A DNA stretch of 64,000 nt. It comes from Bacillus salipaludis. GTDB lineage: Bacteria; Bacillota; Bacilli; Bacillales_B; DSM-18226. The notes below the pieces were generated by a model. It searched no databases, was not told the DNA's origin, and was given only the letters and a program-made list of their open reading frames with translations. The translations under genes were made by a program, and so were the position numbers. Numbering within the stretch: position 1 is the stretch's first letter; every line of letters begins with the position of its first letter. The DNA lies in NCBI RefSeq assembly GCF_004358205.1, contig NZ_SMYO01000006.1:62001-126000 (forward strand), in the 5' to 3' direction. Shown piece by piece: positions 18,517 through 26,870 of the stretch.

Positions 18517-19092
18517 ATGAACGATAATTTTTTTGCTGATTATAAAAATTTTATAGTAGTACCAGAAGAGGTAAAGCAAGCTGGTAAAGAAGGATTTGAA
18601 CCAAAAAGTTATGCCGCGCATTATATAGTGACATTGTCGATTTATGATTCCCGTTTATCAGCCTTGAGAGATGCGAGCAAATATGAAATCGATGTTGAAA
18701 AAAGCATCAAAGCAGTCTTGAAGGACTTCAATCAAATGCAGTCCAAGAGGTACCATCTTCAATTACTTGAATTAGACAAATTTAAAAACTATTTTATTTT
18801 GGCCCTTTCCACTAAAATAAAATTTGAACCTGAGGAAGAGAATGAACAAGTTTCTTTTATCATTGATAAAATGCTCATGAACTCTTTTTATGTAGGGCAA
18901 AGTTGGTTTAACCTAATTGGTGAAAAAGGAAAAGTCGAACGAAAGCTCTTTTGCTGGTCCTTTAAGGAATATAAAATGGAGAACCAGGACAATTCAAAAA
19001 TAGACGGAAAATTTGAAAATATCAGTGAATTAATTCCTAAAAATGGACAGATTACGCTGGTTAAAGCATCATTAAAACAGGAAGTGCTTTAA
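18517..19092 (+). CDS. Hypothetical protein, 191 aa
   Basis: Not recognised. It is a soluble protein with mixed charge and no signal peptide or membrane helix; the middle part (YEIDVEKSIKAVLKDFNQMQ) looks alpha-helical. AAGGAAGG lies about 9 bases before the ATG. It is monocistronic, bounded by the terminator of the GNAT gene and a bidirectional terminator at 19112-19140. No neighbour suggests a role. Confidence 0.65.
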   Translation: MNDNFFADYKNFIVVPEEVKQAGKEGFEPKSYAAHYIVTLSIYDSRLSALRDASKYEIDVEKSIKAVLKDFNQMQSKRYHLQLLELDKFKNYFILALSTKIKFEPEEENEQVSFIIDKMLMNSFYVGQSWFNLIGEKGKVERKLFCWSFKEYKMENQDNSKIDGKFENISELIPKNGQITLVKASLKQEVL

Positions 19093-19111
19093 TCTGAATT
19101 CACCGCAAAAC

Positions 19112-19140
19112 AAAAGGAGCGAAACCCTCGCTCCTTTTTA
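19112..19140. terminator. Bidirectional terminator
   Basis: AAAAGGAGCGA (19112-19122) pairs perfectly with TCGCTCCTTTT (19128-19138). It ends inside the stop codon region of the convergent 59-aa gene. Confidence 0.85.
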
Positions 19141-19317
19141 ATGTATATTTCCTCTTTCAAAGTGATTCATTTCTGTTAATTCAATAATATAGTTATAGTT
19201 GTCAATCGAGTGCTGGATTGAATCCATTTGCTCTTTCGATAAGTTCTTACCCTCTAACATCTTCACTAAATTCAGTTTATTTTTCTCAATGATCGAGATC
19301 ACTTCTAAATAGTCCAT
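19138..19317 (-). CDS. 59-aa small protein, possibly Spo0E-like
   Basis: A small ORF starting MDYLEVISIIEKNKLNLVKM and continuing through NLSKEQMDSIQHSIDNYNYI. AAAGGATG lies upstream at suitable distance. The layout (a short helix, then a segment near LS and a second helix with an S-x-D) resembles Spo0E-family aspartyl phosphatases that dephosphorylate Spo0A~P, whose second helix carries SQELD; here the corresponding stretch is QHSID, so the match is weak. If right, it would restrain sporulation initiation. Otherwise it is an unknown small helical protein. Confidence 0.5.
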   Translation of the reverse strand: MDYLEVISIIEKNKLNLVKMLEGKNLSKEQMDSIQHSIDNYNYIIELTEMNHFERGNIH

Positions 19318-19363
19318 ACTTTAACATCCTTTCCTGTTTAAGAATAAAATTACAGCAAGTATT

Positions 19364-19377
19364 TGTAAGCGTTATCT
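19364..19377. promoter_or_regulatory. Possible CcpA (cre) site
   Basis: TGTAAGCGTTATCT matches 13 of 14 positions of the cre consensus TGWAANCGNTNWCA. It lies in the 326-bp divergent gap between the 59-aa gene and the DUF1453 gene. I see nothing else clear in this gap. Confidence 0.3.
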
Positions 19378-19643
19378 GTGGTGTTATCTTTATTTTATAC
19401 TGTGAAGTAATAGATGAACCGTGGCAGCTGTAGCAAAATGGTGTCACCTTCGTTACGAAATTGGTACAGATTTCTTGCTAAAAGGCTGCTAGTCCGTCAT
19501 TATGCATGTCCATACCTTGATCTCTATTTAGAGATATAGATTTTTAAAAATTTTTCTACCCAAGGTTAGTCGATATATGGAATTAAAGAATATATGATAA
19601 TAACAACGGTTTTATTTATCATTTAACTAAATGGGGGATAAGC

Positions 19644-20183
19644 ATGAATCAGCATTCTTTCTCGATTATTATCATCATCGCTCTTATTTTTTTAAGTATT
19701 GTAAGACGCGTCCGTCGAAATATTGGCTGGCAGCAATTAAAACAAGGAAACCTGCTGTTTCGAATTATTTTGTTTCTGATTATTGGGTTAATCTTTTTAG
19801 CGGGAGGTGTTGTCCACCCGATCAGCTTAATCTCTGATGTGGTGGGTATACTTTTAGGGAGCATTTTGGCTTTTTATAGTGTAGGTTTAACCACATTTGA
19901 ACAAAGAGAGGGACGTTTGTTTTACCGCCCGAATATTTGGATTGGCAGCATGGTAACGCTTCTTTTTCTTGTTCGTTTTATTTATCGGTTTTATAGTATG
20001 TTTACCGGCGGAACACTTAGTGGATTACAACCAGGACAAACAAATGGATGGCAAAACATTAGTTATACCACCGGGAATTCATGGACAGCTGGGCTTATGC
20101 TCATCATGTTTTCTTATTATGTTATTTACTATATGATTTTGTTGAAAAAGCAAAAACAAATTTCCCAAAGGAATACGAATTAA
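19644..20183 (+). CDS. DUF1453 / CcdC-like membrane protein
   Basis: A 179-aa integral membrane protein with about five hydrophobic segments. The early VRRVRRNIGWQQLKQGNLLFR, the GGVVHPISLISDVVGILLGS segment and the FEQREGRLFYRPNIWIG motif are typical of the DUF1453 family, which includes B. subtilis CcdC. The ATG has GGGGGATAAG upstream. It is the first gene of a unit that once encoded a two-component system, 20 bp before the truncated kinase gene. The role is unknown. Confidence 0.75.
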   Translation: MNQHSFSIIIIIALIFLSIVRRVRRNIGWQQLKQGNLLFRIILFLIIGLIFLAGGVVHPISLISDVVGILLGSILAFYSVGLTTFEQREGRLFYRPNIWIGSMVTLLFLVRFIYRFYSMFTGGTLSGLQPGQTNGWQNISYTTGNSWTAGLMLIMFSYYVIYYMILLKKQKQISQRNTN

Positions 20184-20203
20184 TATTCAAGGAGACCTTT
20201 CTC

Positions 20204-20683
20204 ATGTTGCATGAAGAATATCAACAGAATAGAAGAAAGATGATTGGCCTGGCAGTCATCTTTTTTCTTATGTTTACCTATCGATTTTTTTTCGGTCCTT
20301 TTCCGAAAATGTTTCTAAACCTTTTGATTTGTTTAACTTACTCCGTCATTTTGTTTCTTCCTAAATCATGGTGGACGAGAAAGAAATTGTTCGGTACAGC
20401 CTTAATACTCATAACTGAGACAGCGTTTGGTGTCTTTTGGTTTCATGAAATGAACCTTATCTATCTGCTATCCATTTTTATTTTTAATGTAACGATGCAA
20501 ATATCCTTTTCAAAGTCATCGATTTCTGTGGTAGTAACAATGTTAATAGTTGCCATGCTTTATATTCGATTCGGAAAAGAAACTGTATTTAGTATTATAT
20601 CTTTCATTTTCTTAACCATAGTACTTTACTTTACGATTCGGTTACGGCTGCAGCGGAAGAAAATGTATCGGGTGAATCAATAG
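20204..20683 (+). pseudogene. Truncated sensor histidine kinase (membrane part only)
   Basis: A 159-aa remnant starting at an ATG with AAGGAGACC upstream. It contains about five membrane helices and the start of the cytoplasmic linker ([10 protein letters not shown]), as in DesK/YvfT-type kinases, and then stops. The dimerisation and ATPase domains are missing. From 20647 the DNA instead reads, in another frame, as the middle of a NarL-type receiver domain, so an internal deletion appears to have joined the kinase 5' part to the regulator 3' part. The identification as a kinase rests on the fold pattern and the following remnant. Confidence 0.65.
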
Positions 20684-21247
20684 GGGAAGCTTCTAATGGA
20701 AAAGAGGCTATTGAAATAGCCAATGAATGCAAGCCGGATGTCATCCTAATGGATGTTCAAATGCCTATCATGTCGGGAATTGAAGCGACAACGGCAATAT
20801 TGAATTAGTTTCCAGCAACAAAAGTTGTTATTTTAATACCTTTTGATGACCAAGAGTATATTTATCAAGGGATTCGCGCAGGAGCTGTTGGGTATTTGCT
20901 TAAGGATGCGGAAGTCGAAGACATGTTAGAGACGATTCGTGCTGTCTTTCGTGGGGAGGCCGTATATAAAACAAGTTTGGCTGCTTATGTGCTTTCAAGG
21001 GTAGTGACCAACAGCTTACATGTTTCTGGAGTCAAACACAAAACAATTTTTGTTGAACCTTTAACGGAGCGGGGAAGGAAATTTTTCAAGAAATGGCCTA
21101 TGGATTACGGAATGATCAAATAGCTCAAAAACTAATGATAGCGGAAGGAACGGTCAAGTCGCATGTAATCGGATCCTGCAAAAGTTTGGATGTGAAGATC
21201 GAACTCAGCTTGTCGTTATGGCACTTCGTAACGGAATGGTGAAATAA
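20647..21247 (+). pseudogene. Decayed NarL-family response regulator
   Basis: Translation in pieces gives [40 protein letters not shown], then an in-frame TAG at 20806, then AGAVGYLLKDAEVEDMLETI, then LTER. After a +1 slip near 21076 it gives FQEMAYGLRNDQIAQKL and GTVKSHV; after a -1 slip near 21166 it gives RILQKFGCEDRTQLVVMALR and a stop at 21247. The first 20 or so residues of the receiver are absent, lost at the junction with the kinase remnant. It cannot make a functional regulator. Confidence 0.85.
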
Positions 21248-21323
21248 AATGACTACCAGGAATTATCAGCGGAGATTGGCCAATTTTCTAAAAAATATTT
21301 TTTAAAAAATAAACACAAAAATA

Positions 21324-21353
21324 TTGACACTAAATATTAATTGGTGGTAAAAT
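21324..21353 (+). promoter_or_regulatory. SigA promoter of the carD-like gene
   Basis: TTGACA (21324-21329), an 18-bp spacer and TAAAAT (21348-21353) preceded by TGG, an extended -10. It lies 68 bp upstream of the CarD start. Confidence 0.7.
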
Positions 21354-21420
21354 AATAAATTTGATAAAAAATAAAATTTGTGGTATGCTTGAATAGGTTT
21401 AAATTTTGGAGGTGGTTTAT

Positions 21421-21897
21421 TTGTTTCAAGTTGGTGATTACATTGTTTATCCAATGCAGGGTGCCGGTGTTATTGAATCGATAGAAGAAAAGGAAGTCTT
21501 AGGTGAGACACATCAATACTATGTAATAAAAATGCCAATCAGTAAAATGCAGGTAATGATTCCTATTGGAAAAGAAAAAAAATCACGTATTCGATTAGTT
21601 TCTGATATACCTACACTTGAAAACGTATTGCGAATTTTTCAGCATGGACAAACCGATACCAATCTTTCAATGAAAGAAAGGTATAAAATTAACTCAGAAA
21701 AATTGAAAACAGGAAATATCAAAGATGGCGCTGAAGTTGTGCGTGATCTAATGCGCATCAATAAAAATAAAGCACTTAATTCAAGTGAAAAACAAATGCT
21801 AGAAAGCGCACGGAAGATATTTATAAGTGAACTAGGATTAATTAAAGGACTCACTGAAAATCAGGCAACAGATTTGTTAAATAATAAAGTCGGCTAG
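21421..21897 (+). CDS. CarD-family transcriptional regulator
   Basis: A 158-aa CarD/CdnL-type protein that binds RNA polymerase beta through an N-terminal Tudor-like domain (FQVGDYIVYPMQGAGVIESI), followed by a helical DNA-binding C-terminal domain (ERYKINSEKLKTGNIKDGAEVVRDL). Family members act at promoters to stabilise open complexes. The frame opens at a TTG at 21406, but the TTG at 21421 gives the family-typical start FQVGDYIVYP and has GGAGGTG six bases upstream. It is monocistronic under its own promoter. Confidence 0.88.
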   Translation: MFQVGDYIVYPMQGAGVIESIEEKEVLGETHQYYVIKMPISKMQVMIPIGKEKKSRIRLVSDIPTLENVLRIFQHGQTDTNLSMKERYKINSEKLKTGNIKDGAEVVRDLMRINKNKALNSSEKQMLESARKIFISELGLIKGLTENQATDLLNNKVG

Positions 21898-22156
21898 TTT
21901 TTCCTCTAGCGTTTATTGTGATTAAACTGAAGAAATTTATCCTATTCAAGCTTTTTTCATCATTAACTTCTTTATTTCCTCACATTAATCAGACGTTTCT
22001 ACTTTTATTCATTTCTGATTTTTACCAAACGTTTTAATTTTGGACAAATATATTTATTATGCCTAATTCAAACTGGCGCGGCCATTGGAGCCGTAAGGAT
22101 GAAAGAGAGGTTGGGCTTTCGTTGTTTTAGGCAATTTAATTTATTTTATTGTCCCC
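21898..22156. other. Intergenic region before the cold-shock gene
   Basis: No convincing gene. It is AT-rich apart from a more GC-rich stretch at about 22070-22110 (GGCGCGGCCATTGGAGCCGT) that may be a remnant of coding sequence but cannot be identified. Confidence 0.4.
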
Positions 22157-22185
22157 TTGTAATTTTTTAGAAGAAGTGGTATATT
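22157..22185 (+). promoter_or_regulatory. Promoter of the cold-shock gene with a long 5' UTR
   Basis: TTGTAA (22157-22162), a 17-bp spacer and TATATT (22180-22185) with an upstream TGG. The implied 5' UTR is about 115 nt, as usual for cspA-type mRNAs. Confidence 0.65.
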
Positions 22186-22274
22186 AAAAAAGAATTATTT
22201 TTGTCCGGTGTAAAGAAAGTGGATTTCTAACTTTTCGTCTTGATGATCACTGAGAGCAAGGATAGTAATATATT

Positions 22275-22290
22275 GTGTGTAATTACACAC
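22275..22290. promoter_or_regulatory. Perfect 16-bp palindrome abutting the csp ribosome binding site
   Basis: GTGTGTAATTACACAC, one base before AGGAGG (22292-22297). It could form a hairpin in the leader that affects ribosome access, or be a protein site. Confidence 0.55.
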
Positions 22291-22305
22291 TAGGAGGCAA
22301 CACAA

Positions 22306-22506
22306 ATGGAAAATGGTAAAGTAAAATGGTTTAACGCAGAAAAAGGTTTCGGATTCATCGAACGTGAAGGCGGAGAAGATGTATTCGTTCATTTCTCAGC
22401 TATCCAAGGCGAAGGTTTCAAATCTCTTGAAGAAGGTCAATCCGTAACTTTTGATGTTGAGCAAGGTCAACGTGGAGCTCAAGCAGCAAACGTTCGTAAA
22501 GCATAA
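22306..22506 (+). CDS. Cold-shock protein, CspA family
   Basis: A 66-aa single cold-shock domain that binds single-stranded RNA and DNA and acts as an RNA chaperone. Both RNA-binding motifs are visible: RNP1 KGFGFIE and RNP2 [14 protein letters not shown] precedes the ATG. The long leader with a palindrome at the ribosome binding site suggests post-transcriptional temperature control, as in other csp genes. Several csp paralogues exist in bacilli, so a specific letter is not assigned. Confidence 0.95.
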   Translation: MENGKVKWFNAEKGFGFIEREGGEDVFVHFSAIQGEGFKSLEEGQSVTFDVEQGQRGAQAANVRKA

Positions 22507-22510
22507 TAAT

Positions 22511-22547
22511 AAAAAAACAGACTCTTACATTAGAGTCTGTTTTTTTA
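22511..22547 (+). terminator. Terminator of the cold-shock gene
   Basis: AAAAAACAGACTCT (22512-22525) pairs perfectly with AGAGTCTGTTTTTT (22532-22545). Confidence 0.92.
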
Positions 22548-22586
22548 TTTAAGGATTAAAATATAAACGTTTTAACTTTGAGAATT

Positions 22587-22690
22587 GTCCAGCTCCATCG
22601 CCTAGTCCTTCGAAGTTGCTTCGGTATTGTCAATGAAGTCAAAGAACGACTTCACTGCCAGGAACGATGACCAAGGCGCTTGCGATTTTC
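22587..22690. repeat. Dispersed intergenic repeat, degenerate copy
   Basis: Begins GTCCAGCTCCATCGCCTAGT and ends near CCAAGGCGCTTGCGATTTTC, with an inner TGAAGTC/GACTTCA stem. From memory this resembles an intergenic element found many times in Bacillus genomes; only one copy is in this window. The rest of the 580-bp gap holds a small CACC-CTCA/TGAG-GGTG hairpin near 22712-22733, a GATCCAT/ATGGATC repeat near 22840-22867, and the terminator-like hairpin at 22874-22906. Confidence 0.55.
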
Positions 22691-22873
22691 TTATTCAAGG
22701 CAATAAAAAACACCACTCACGAATGAGCGGTGCAGATAAAACGGTAAATCAAATGGTAATGCAAGTATAGCATATAAATTTGAAAAAACCTAAATAATAC
22801 TTAAATTTATAAAAGATTTCATAAAAAGTAAAAGAGTGGGATCCATTTTCCCTTTTACGATGGATCTAAATCT

Positions 22874-22906
22874 AAGACGTTTTCTTTCGAAAGCGTCTTT
22901 TTTTTG
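22874..22906. terminator. Terminator-like hairpin in an intergenic gap
   Basis: AAGACGTTTTC pairs with GAAAGCGTCTT, followed by eight T. No adjacent gene ends here, so it may belong to an unannotated RNA or a decayed gene. Confidence 0.55.
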
Positions 22907-23086
22907 TCCAAATTTAGGAATAATTTGAGTGAAAAAATTAAATATATTTTTATACAAATTATGACAAAATTCATATTGTTCAATCAACTAAAATAGTACC
23001 AAGGATATAGACAAACCAATCAAACGCTTAAGCAGTATTGAAAAAAGAAAAGTGTGTCCATGTTTTGCAACTAAGGGGGAAGGACA

Positions 23087-24532
23087 ATGAGAAGTACGGT
23101 ATACATGCCAATTAGACAAATTCATAAAAGGCGGAATAACCCATTAAGAATGTTAATAAACGGGAAATCTATAGTAATAGCCATTATCGTTTTATTAGCC
23201 TTAGGATTTGCGGGTATTTATTATTATCAGGCAACTCGGTTCAATCAGAATATTAAAATCAATGGCACAAAAGTTGGTGGATTGACCGCAGATCATGCTT
23301 TAAAAAAATTACAATCAACTGTATTAAAAAACGAAGTCTTTATTGGAAAGGATAGAATTTTCAATGGAAAAGATACAAAAACGGGATTTAGCAATAAAGA
23401 CCTAAATAATGTCAAGGAAATATTAAAAAAGCAAAAGACATTTTTACCTTCCTCAAAGGAAAAAAAATATACGCTGCTGCCAAGTAATGTGGATAAGTAT
23501 CACAGTCAAACAATTAGGGAAAATGTAGAAAATCAACTCAAAGCTATAAATAAAAGCTTAAAAGGCACAAGTGATTCGGCGGTTTTTTTGAAAAATGGGA
23601 AGATTATCACCCCAAACAGCAATATTGGTCATTTAGTTGATGTTGGGGGTACCATAAAAGATTATCAGAAAAAGGAATATAATAGTGTGATTCATTTGAA
23701 CCCCGTATACATAGAGCCTACCAATGTGAATACTGCGTTGGTAAAAAAAGAAGAGAATTTGCTGCAAGAACTTTTGCAGCGAACCGTCGATTATAAGCTG
23801 CAGGATAAAATTTATTCTTTAAAAGCGAGGGAAGTAATCAAGAATGCATCCCTTTCCAAAAAAATGAAGTATATCATTGATCCGAGCATGATTAAGAACA
23901 AGATTGCTGAGATGAATCGTTCGCAATCTACTTTAAATAAAAATTATAAATTTAAAACACATTCAGGTAAGGTTATTTCAGTAAAAGGAAAGTCCTACGG
24001 TTGGGCAATCGATGTTGATGCAGAAACCAAGCGAATTGTGAAGGCCTTTGAAAAAGGGGAAAACTCGATTAAAGCCTATAATATTTACGGCGTTGGTTGG
24101 AGCACATATGGTGTCGGCTATCATGTTACATCAAATAATGGCATAGGTGATACGTATGCGGAAGTGTCCATTAACGATCAACGTATTTGGATTTATAAAA
24201 ATGGTCAATTAAAAGTGACAACCTCCGTGGTTACAGGCTGGCATGGAGTCAATCAAGATACACCAAAAGGGGTCTGGTATGTGCAGTATAAGAAATCTCC
24301 ATCCATTCTTAGGGGGAGCGAAGTTGGAAATCCGAATTATTCTGTTAAAGTGACATATTGGGCTCCGTTTACATTGGATGGTGTTGGATTCCATGACGCC
24401 GGCTGGCGGAGTAACTGGGCAAGTAATGCCTATCTATCCAATGGATCAGGTGGTTGTGTTAATATAAAGCCAGATGTGATGAAAAAGGTTTATGCCAATC
24501 TTGTTCAAAACGAGGCTGTAGTGGTTTATTAA
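23087..24532 (+). CDS. Membrane-anchored L,D-transpeptidase (YkuD) with peptidoglycan-binding domains
   Basis: A 481-aa protein that probably cross-links or modifies peptidoglycan outside the membrane. One membrane helix (about residues 27-49) follows a basic N-terminus, so most of the protein is outside. The middle (about 55-350) is a PG_binding_4-type region. The C-terminal YkuD domain (about 355-481) holds the catalytic motif: His436 in VGFHDAGW and Cys457 in SNGSGGCVNI. GGGGGAAGGA precedes the ATG. It stands alone, and no substrate-specific context is visible. Confidence 0.92.
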   Translation: MRSTVYMPIRQIHKRRNNPLRMLINGKSIVIAIIVLLALGFAGIYYYQATRFNQNIKINGTKVGGLTADHALKKLQSTVLKNEVFIGKDRIFNGKDTKTGFSNKDLNNVKEILKKQKTFLPSSKEKKYTLLPSNVDKYHSQTIRENVENQLKAINKSLKGTSDSAVFLKNGKIITPNSNIGHLVDVGGTIKDYQKKEYNSVIHLNPVYIEPTNVNTALVKKEENLLQELLQRTVDYKLQDKIYSLKAREVIKNASLSKKMKYIIDPSMIKNKIAEMNRSQSTLNKNYKFKTHSGKVISVKGKSYGWAIDVDAETKRIVKAFEKGENSIKAYNIYGVGWSTYGVGYHVTSNNGIGDTYAEVSINDQRIWIYKNGQLKVTTSVVTGWHGVNQDTPKGVWYVQYKKSPSILRGSEVGNPNYSVKVTYWAPFTLDGVGFHDAGWRSNWASNAYLSNGSGGCVNIKPDVMKKVYANLVQNEAVVVY

Positions 24533-24595
24533 GAAGTGGTAATTACCGGAAATACAGTTTCCGTATTAAAATCTTACTATATTAAATATGAATGG

Positions 24596-24626
24596 AAAAA
24601 GCCTTCAATGTGAAGGCTTTTTTTTA
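24596..24626 (+). terminator. Terminator between the transpeptidase and yjlC
   Basis: AAAAAGCCTTCA, ATG, TGAAGGCTTTTT followed by more T. It lies inside the upstream open frame at 24592, which argues against that frame being translated. Confidence 0.9.
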
Positions 24627-24678
24627 TTGTTACGCTGGCAGTACTTTGCAAAAATATTTAAAATCTCAAACGAATATC

Positions 24679-24725
24679 TTGAAAATTATCGTTAATAGGT
24701 ATAAAATTTTGTTTTGTGAAATCAC
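24679..24725 (+). promoter_or_regulatory. Promoter of yjlC-ndh with a possible Rex half-site
   Basis: TTGAAA (24679-24684), a 17-bp spacer and TAAAAT (24702-24707). TTTTGTGAAATCAC (24712-24725) follows and contains the Rex half-site TTGTGAAAT; the second half-site is poor. In B. subtilis the yjlC-ndh operon is under Rex (NADH/NAD+) control. Confidence 0.45.
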
Positions 24726-24852
24726 TTTTATTATTATGTTTATAGTATTAATTATGAATGAATCATACCAGCAGATGAAAAGGCAGGTTCATAGGGATAT
24801 AGAGTTGTTTCATAGTATTCCAAACAGCCGCCTAACGAAAGGGGAATTCGCT

Positions 24853-25269
24853 ATGATAGATGTTATGGAAAAACCTGTAGAAACGAAACAAGAACGACTC
24901 GATGTGCTTGATCAGTTATTAAACCCAGAGGTTCAGGAATCTTTGACTACATTAGTTGAACAGCTTCCAAAATTGACTGAACTTGTGAATTTATTAACGA
25001 AGTCCTATGATTTTGCTCAGTCCGTTGCAACAGATGAGATATTAAAAAATGATACAGTTGGAGCCATTAAAGAAATTGCAGAACCCGTGAAAGATTCAGT
25101 GAAAAATCTTGCTGCGACTGTTATTGAAGCGAAAGACCGTGCGGAAGAAAGCAACGAAGTGATCGGCCTATTTGGAATTTTAAAAATGTTGAAAGACCCA
25201 CAAGCACAGAAGCTTTTCCGTTTCTTTAATGCTTTCCTAGAAGTTTCTGCAGAACGTTCAACTAAATAA
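24853..25269 (+). CDS. yjlC: DUF1641 protein YjlC
   Basis: A 138-aa soluble protein of the DUF1641 family. EVQESLTTLVEQLPKLTELV, DEILKNDTVGAIKEIAEPV and the C-terminal NEVIGLFGILKMLKDPQAQKLFRFF match B. subtilis YjlC as I recall it. The frame is open from 24592, but a terminator lies within that extension and AAAGGGGAATT precedes the ATG at 24853, so the short form is chosen. It lies 31 bp upstream of ndh, as in B. subtilis, and may assist the type II NADH dehydrogenase, although its function is unproven. Confidence 0.88.
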   Translation: MIDVMEKPVETKQERLDVLDQLLNPEVQESLTTLVEQLPKLTELVNLLTKSYDFAQSVATDEILKNDTVGAIKEIAEPVKDSVKNLAATVIEAKDRAEESNEVIGLFGILKMLKDPQAQKLFRFFNAFLEVSAERSTK

Positions 25270-25300
25270 TTTTAATTACACTACGGACGGGGGAAATACT

Positions 25301-26479
25301 ATGTCAAAAAAAATCGTCATTTTAGGGGCCGGTTATGGCGGACTATTGGCTGCAATCAATATTCGTAAATACTTAAATAAGGACCAAGCAGAAGTTACGG
25401 TAGTAAATCAGTTCCCTACACACCAAATCATTACAGAACTACACCGTTTAGCAGCTGGGAGTGTTGCTGAGCAGGCAGTGGCCATGCCATTAGCAAAGCT
25501 TTTTAAAGGAAAAGATATTGATCTTCGAATCGCAAAGGTTGAGTCTTTTTCCGTAGATAAAAAAGAAGTTAAACTTTCAGATGGTGCCTATCTAACATAT
25601 GATGCGTTAGTTGTGGCGTTAGGAAGTAAAACTGCTTACTTTGGTATTCCAGGATTAGAAGAAAACAGTATGGTTTTAAAATCTGCAGATGATGCCAATA
25701 AAATTTATCAACATATCGAAGAACGTATTAGTGAATATGCTAAAACGAAAAATGAAGCTGATGCAACCATTCTTATTGGCGGCGGTGGCTTAACCGGTGT
25801 TGAACTTGTTGGTGAAATTGCCGATATGATGCCAAAGCTTGCTAGAAACTATGGAGTGAATCCGAAAGAAGTGAAATTACTTCTTGTTGAAGCAGGTCCG
25901 AAAATTTTACCAGTGTTACCGGATCCATTAATTGAACGCGCAACTGCAAGTCTTGAATCTCGTGGTGTTCAATTCTTAACAGGTCTGCCTGTTACGAATG
26001 TAGAAGGCAATGTAATTGATTTAAAAGATGGACAAAAGATTGTTGCCAATACATTTGTTTGGACTGGCGGAGTACAAGGTAATCCTCTAGTTGGTGAATC
26101 GGGTCTTGAAGTGAATCGCGGACGTGCAACAGTTAACGAATATCTTCAATCAACTTCCCATAAAGAAGTATTTGTTGTAGGGGATAGTGCTGTTGTCTTT
26201 GGCCCAGAAGGCCGTCCATACCCACCAACTGCACAAATTGCTTGGCAAATGGGTGAACAAACTGGATACAATGTGTATGCATTCTTGGAAGATAAATCCT
26301 TTAAAGAGTTTTCTCAGATTAACTCAGGGACACTTGCAAGCTTAGGACGTAAAGATGCTGTTGCCACCATTGGCGCTAATGCTATTCCACTTAAAGGGCT
26401 GCCAGCTTCTTTAATGAAAGAAGCAAGTAATGTAAGATACTTGTCACACATTAAAGCATTGTTCAGTTTAGCATATTAA
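25301..26479 (+). CDS. ndh: Type II NADH:quinone oxidoreductase
   Basis: A 392-aa FAD flavoprotein (YjlD/Ndh) that passes electrons from NADH to menaquinone at the membrane face without pumping protons. The first dinucleotide fold is at the N-terminus (ILGAGYGGLLAA); the second, for NADH, is ILIGGGGLTGVELVGE near residue 155-170. The FAD-contact segment EVFVVGDSAVV and the quinone-site region YPPTAQIAWQMGEQ are present. The C-terminus has the amphipathic membrane-associating region. A GGGGGAAA purine stretch precedes the ATG. Second gene of the yjlC-ndh operon. Confidence 0.95.
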   Translation: MSKKIVILGAGYGGLLAAINIRKYLNKDQAEVTVVNQFPTHQIITELHRLAAGSVAEQAVAMPLAKLFKGKDIDLRIAKVESFSVDKKEVKLSDGAYLTYDALVVALGSKTAYFGIPGLEENSMVLKSADDANKIYQHIEERISEYAKTKNEADATILIGGGGLTGVELVGEIADMMPKLARNYGVNPKEVKLLLVEAGPKILPVLPDPLIERATASLESRGVQFLTGLPVTNVEGNVIDLKDGQKIVANTFVWTGGVQGNPLVGESGLEVNRGRATVNEYLQSTSHKEVFVVGDSAVVFGPEGRPYPPTAQIAWQMGEQTGYNVYAFLEDKSFKEFSQINSGTLASLGRKDAVATIGANAIPLKGLPASLMKEASNVRYLSHIKALFSLAY

Positions 26480-26572
26480 TTTTGATGGTTTTACAGCTCT
26501 AAAGTAATAAAGCAAAAAGGTTGCAATCTACAACTTTTTAGGACTATAATAACAATGGCTTTCTTAAAGGAT

Positions 26573-26612
26573 AAACCACAGTGTCCCGACAACACTGTGG
26601 TTTTCTTTTTTT
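26573..26612 (+). terminator. Terminator of yjlC-ndh
   Basis: AAACCACAGTGT (26573-26584) pairs with ACACTGTGGTTT (26592-26603), followed by TCTTTTTTTT. A weaker hairpin (AAAAGGTTG/CAACTTTTT) precedes it. The remaining 260 bp to the next gene are AT-rich with nothing identifiable. Confidence 0.85.
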
Positions 26613-26870
26613 TAGTTTCCTCTAAAGCCCGAATTAAAAATGGATAGGTAAATTGGCAGAACAGCTAAATAAAACAGGATAATCCTCTTGGAATATAGAA
26701 TATAGTATAAATATGTAATATTAACCAATACAATTTTTAGAATGTGATAGTGAAAAATTTCATGGCATTACTTTTTTAAAGTGGATTGATTAAACATATA
26801 GGATTTAGGATTAGAATATGAATGGGATAAATGAAAAATTGGAATTCTTTATACTTGATTAGGAGGTCCT

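Noticed and set aside
20081..20203. Start of the truncated kinase at 20081
   Set aside because: It would overlap the DUF1453 gene by 103 bp; AAGGAGACC points to the ATG at 20204.
22060..22130. Coding remnant or riboswitch before csp
   Set aside because: A GC-richer stretch is visible, but no family match or stable conserved structure could be recognised.
24592..24852. N-terminal extension of YjlC
   Set aside because: The stretch contains a strong terminator and promoter-like sequences, and the ATG at 24853 has a good ribosome binding site and the family start.
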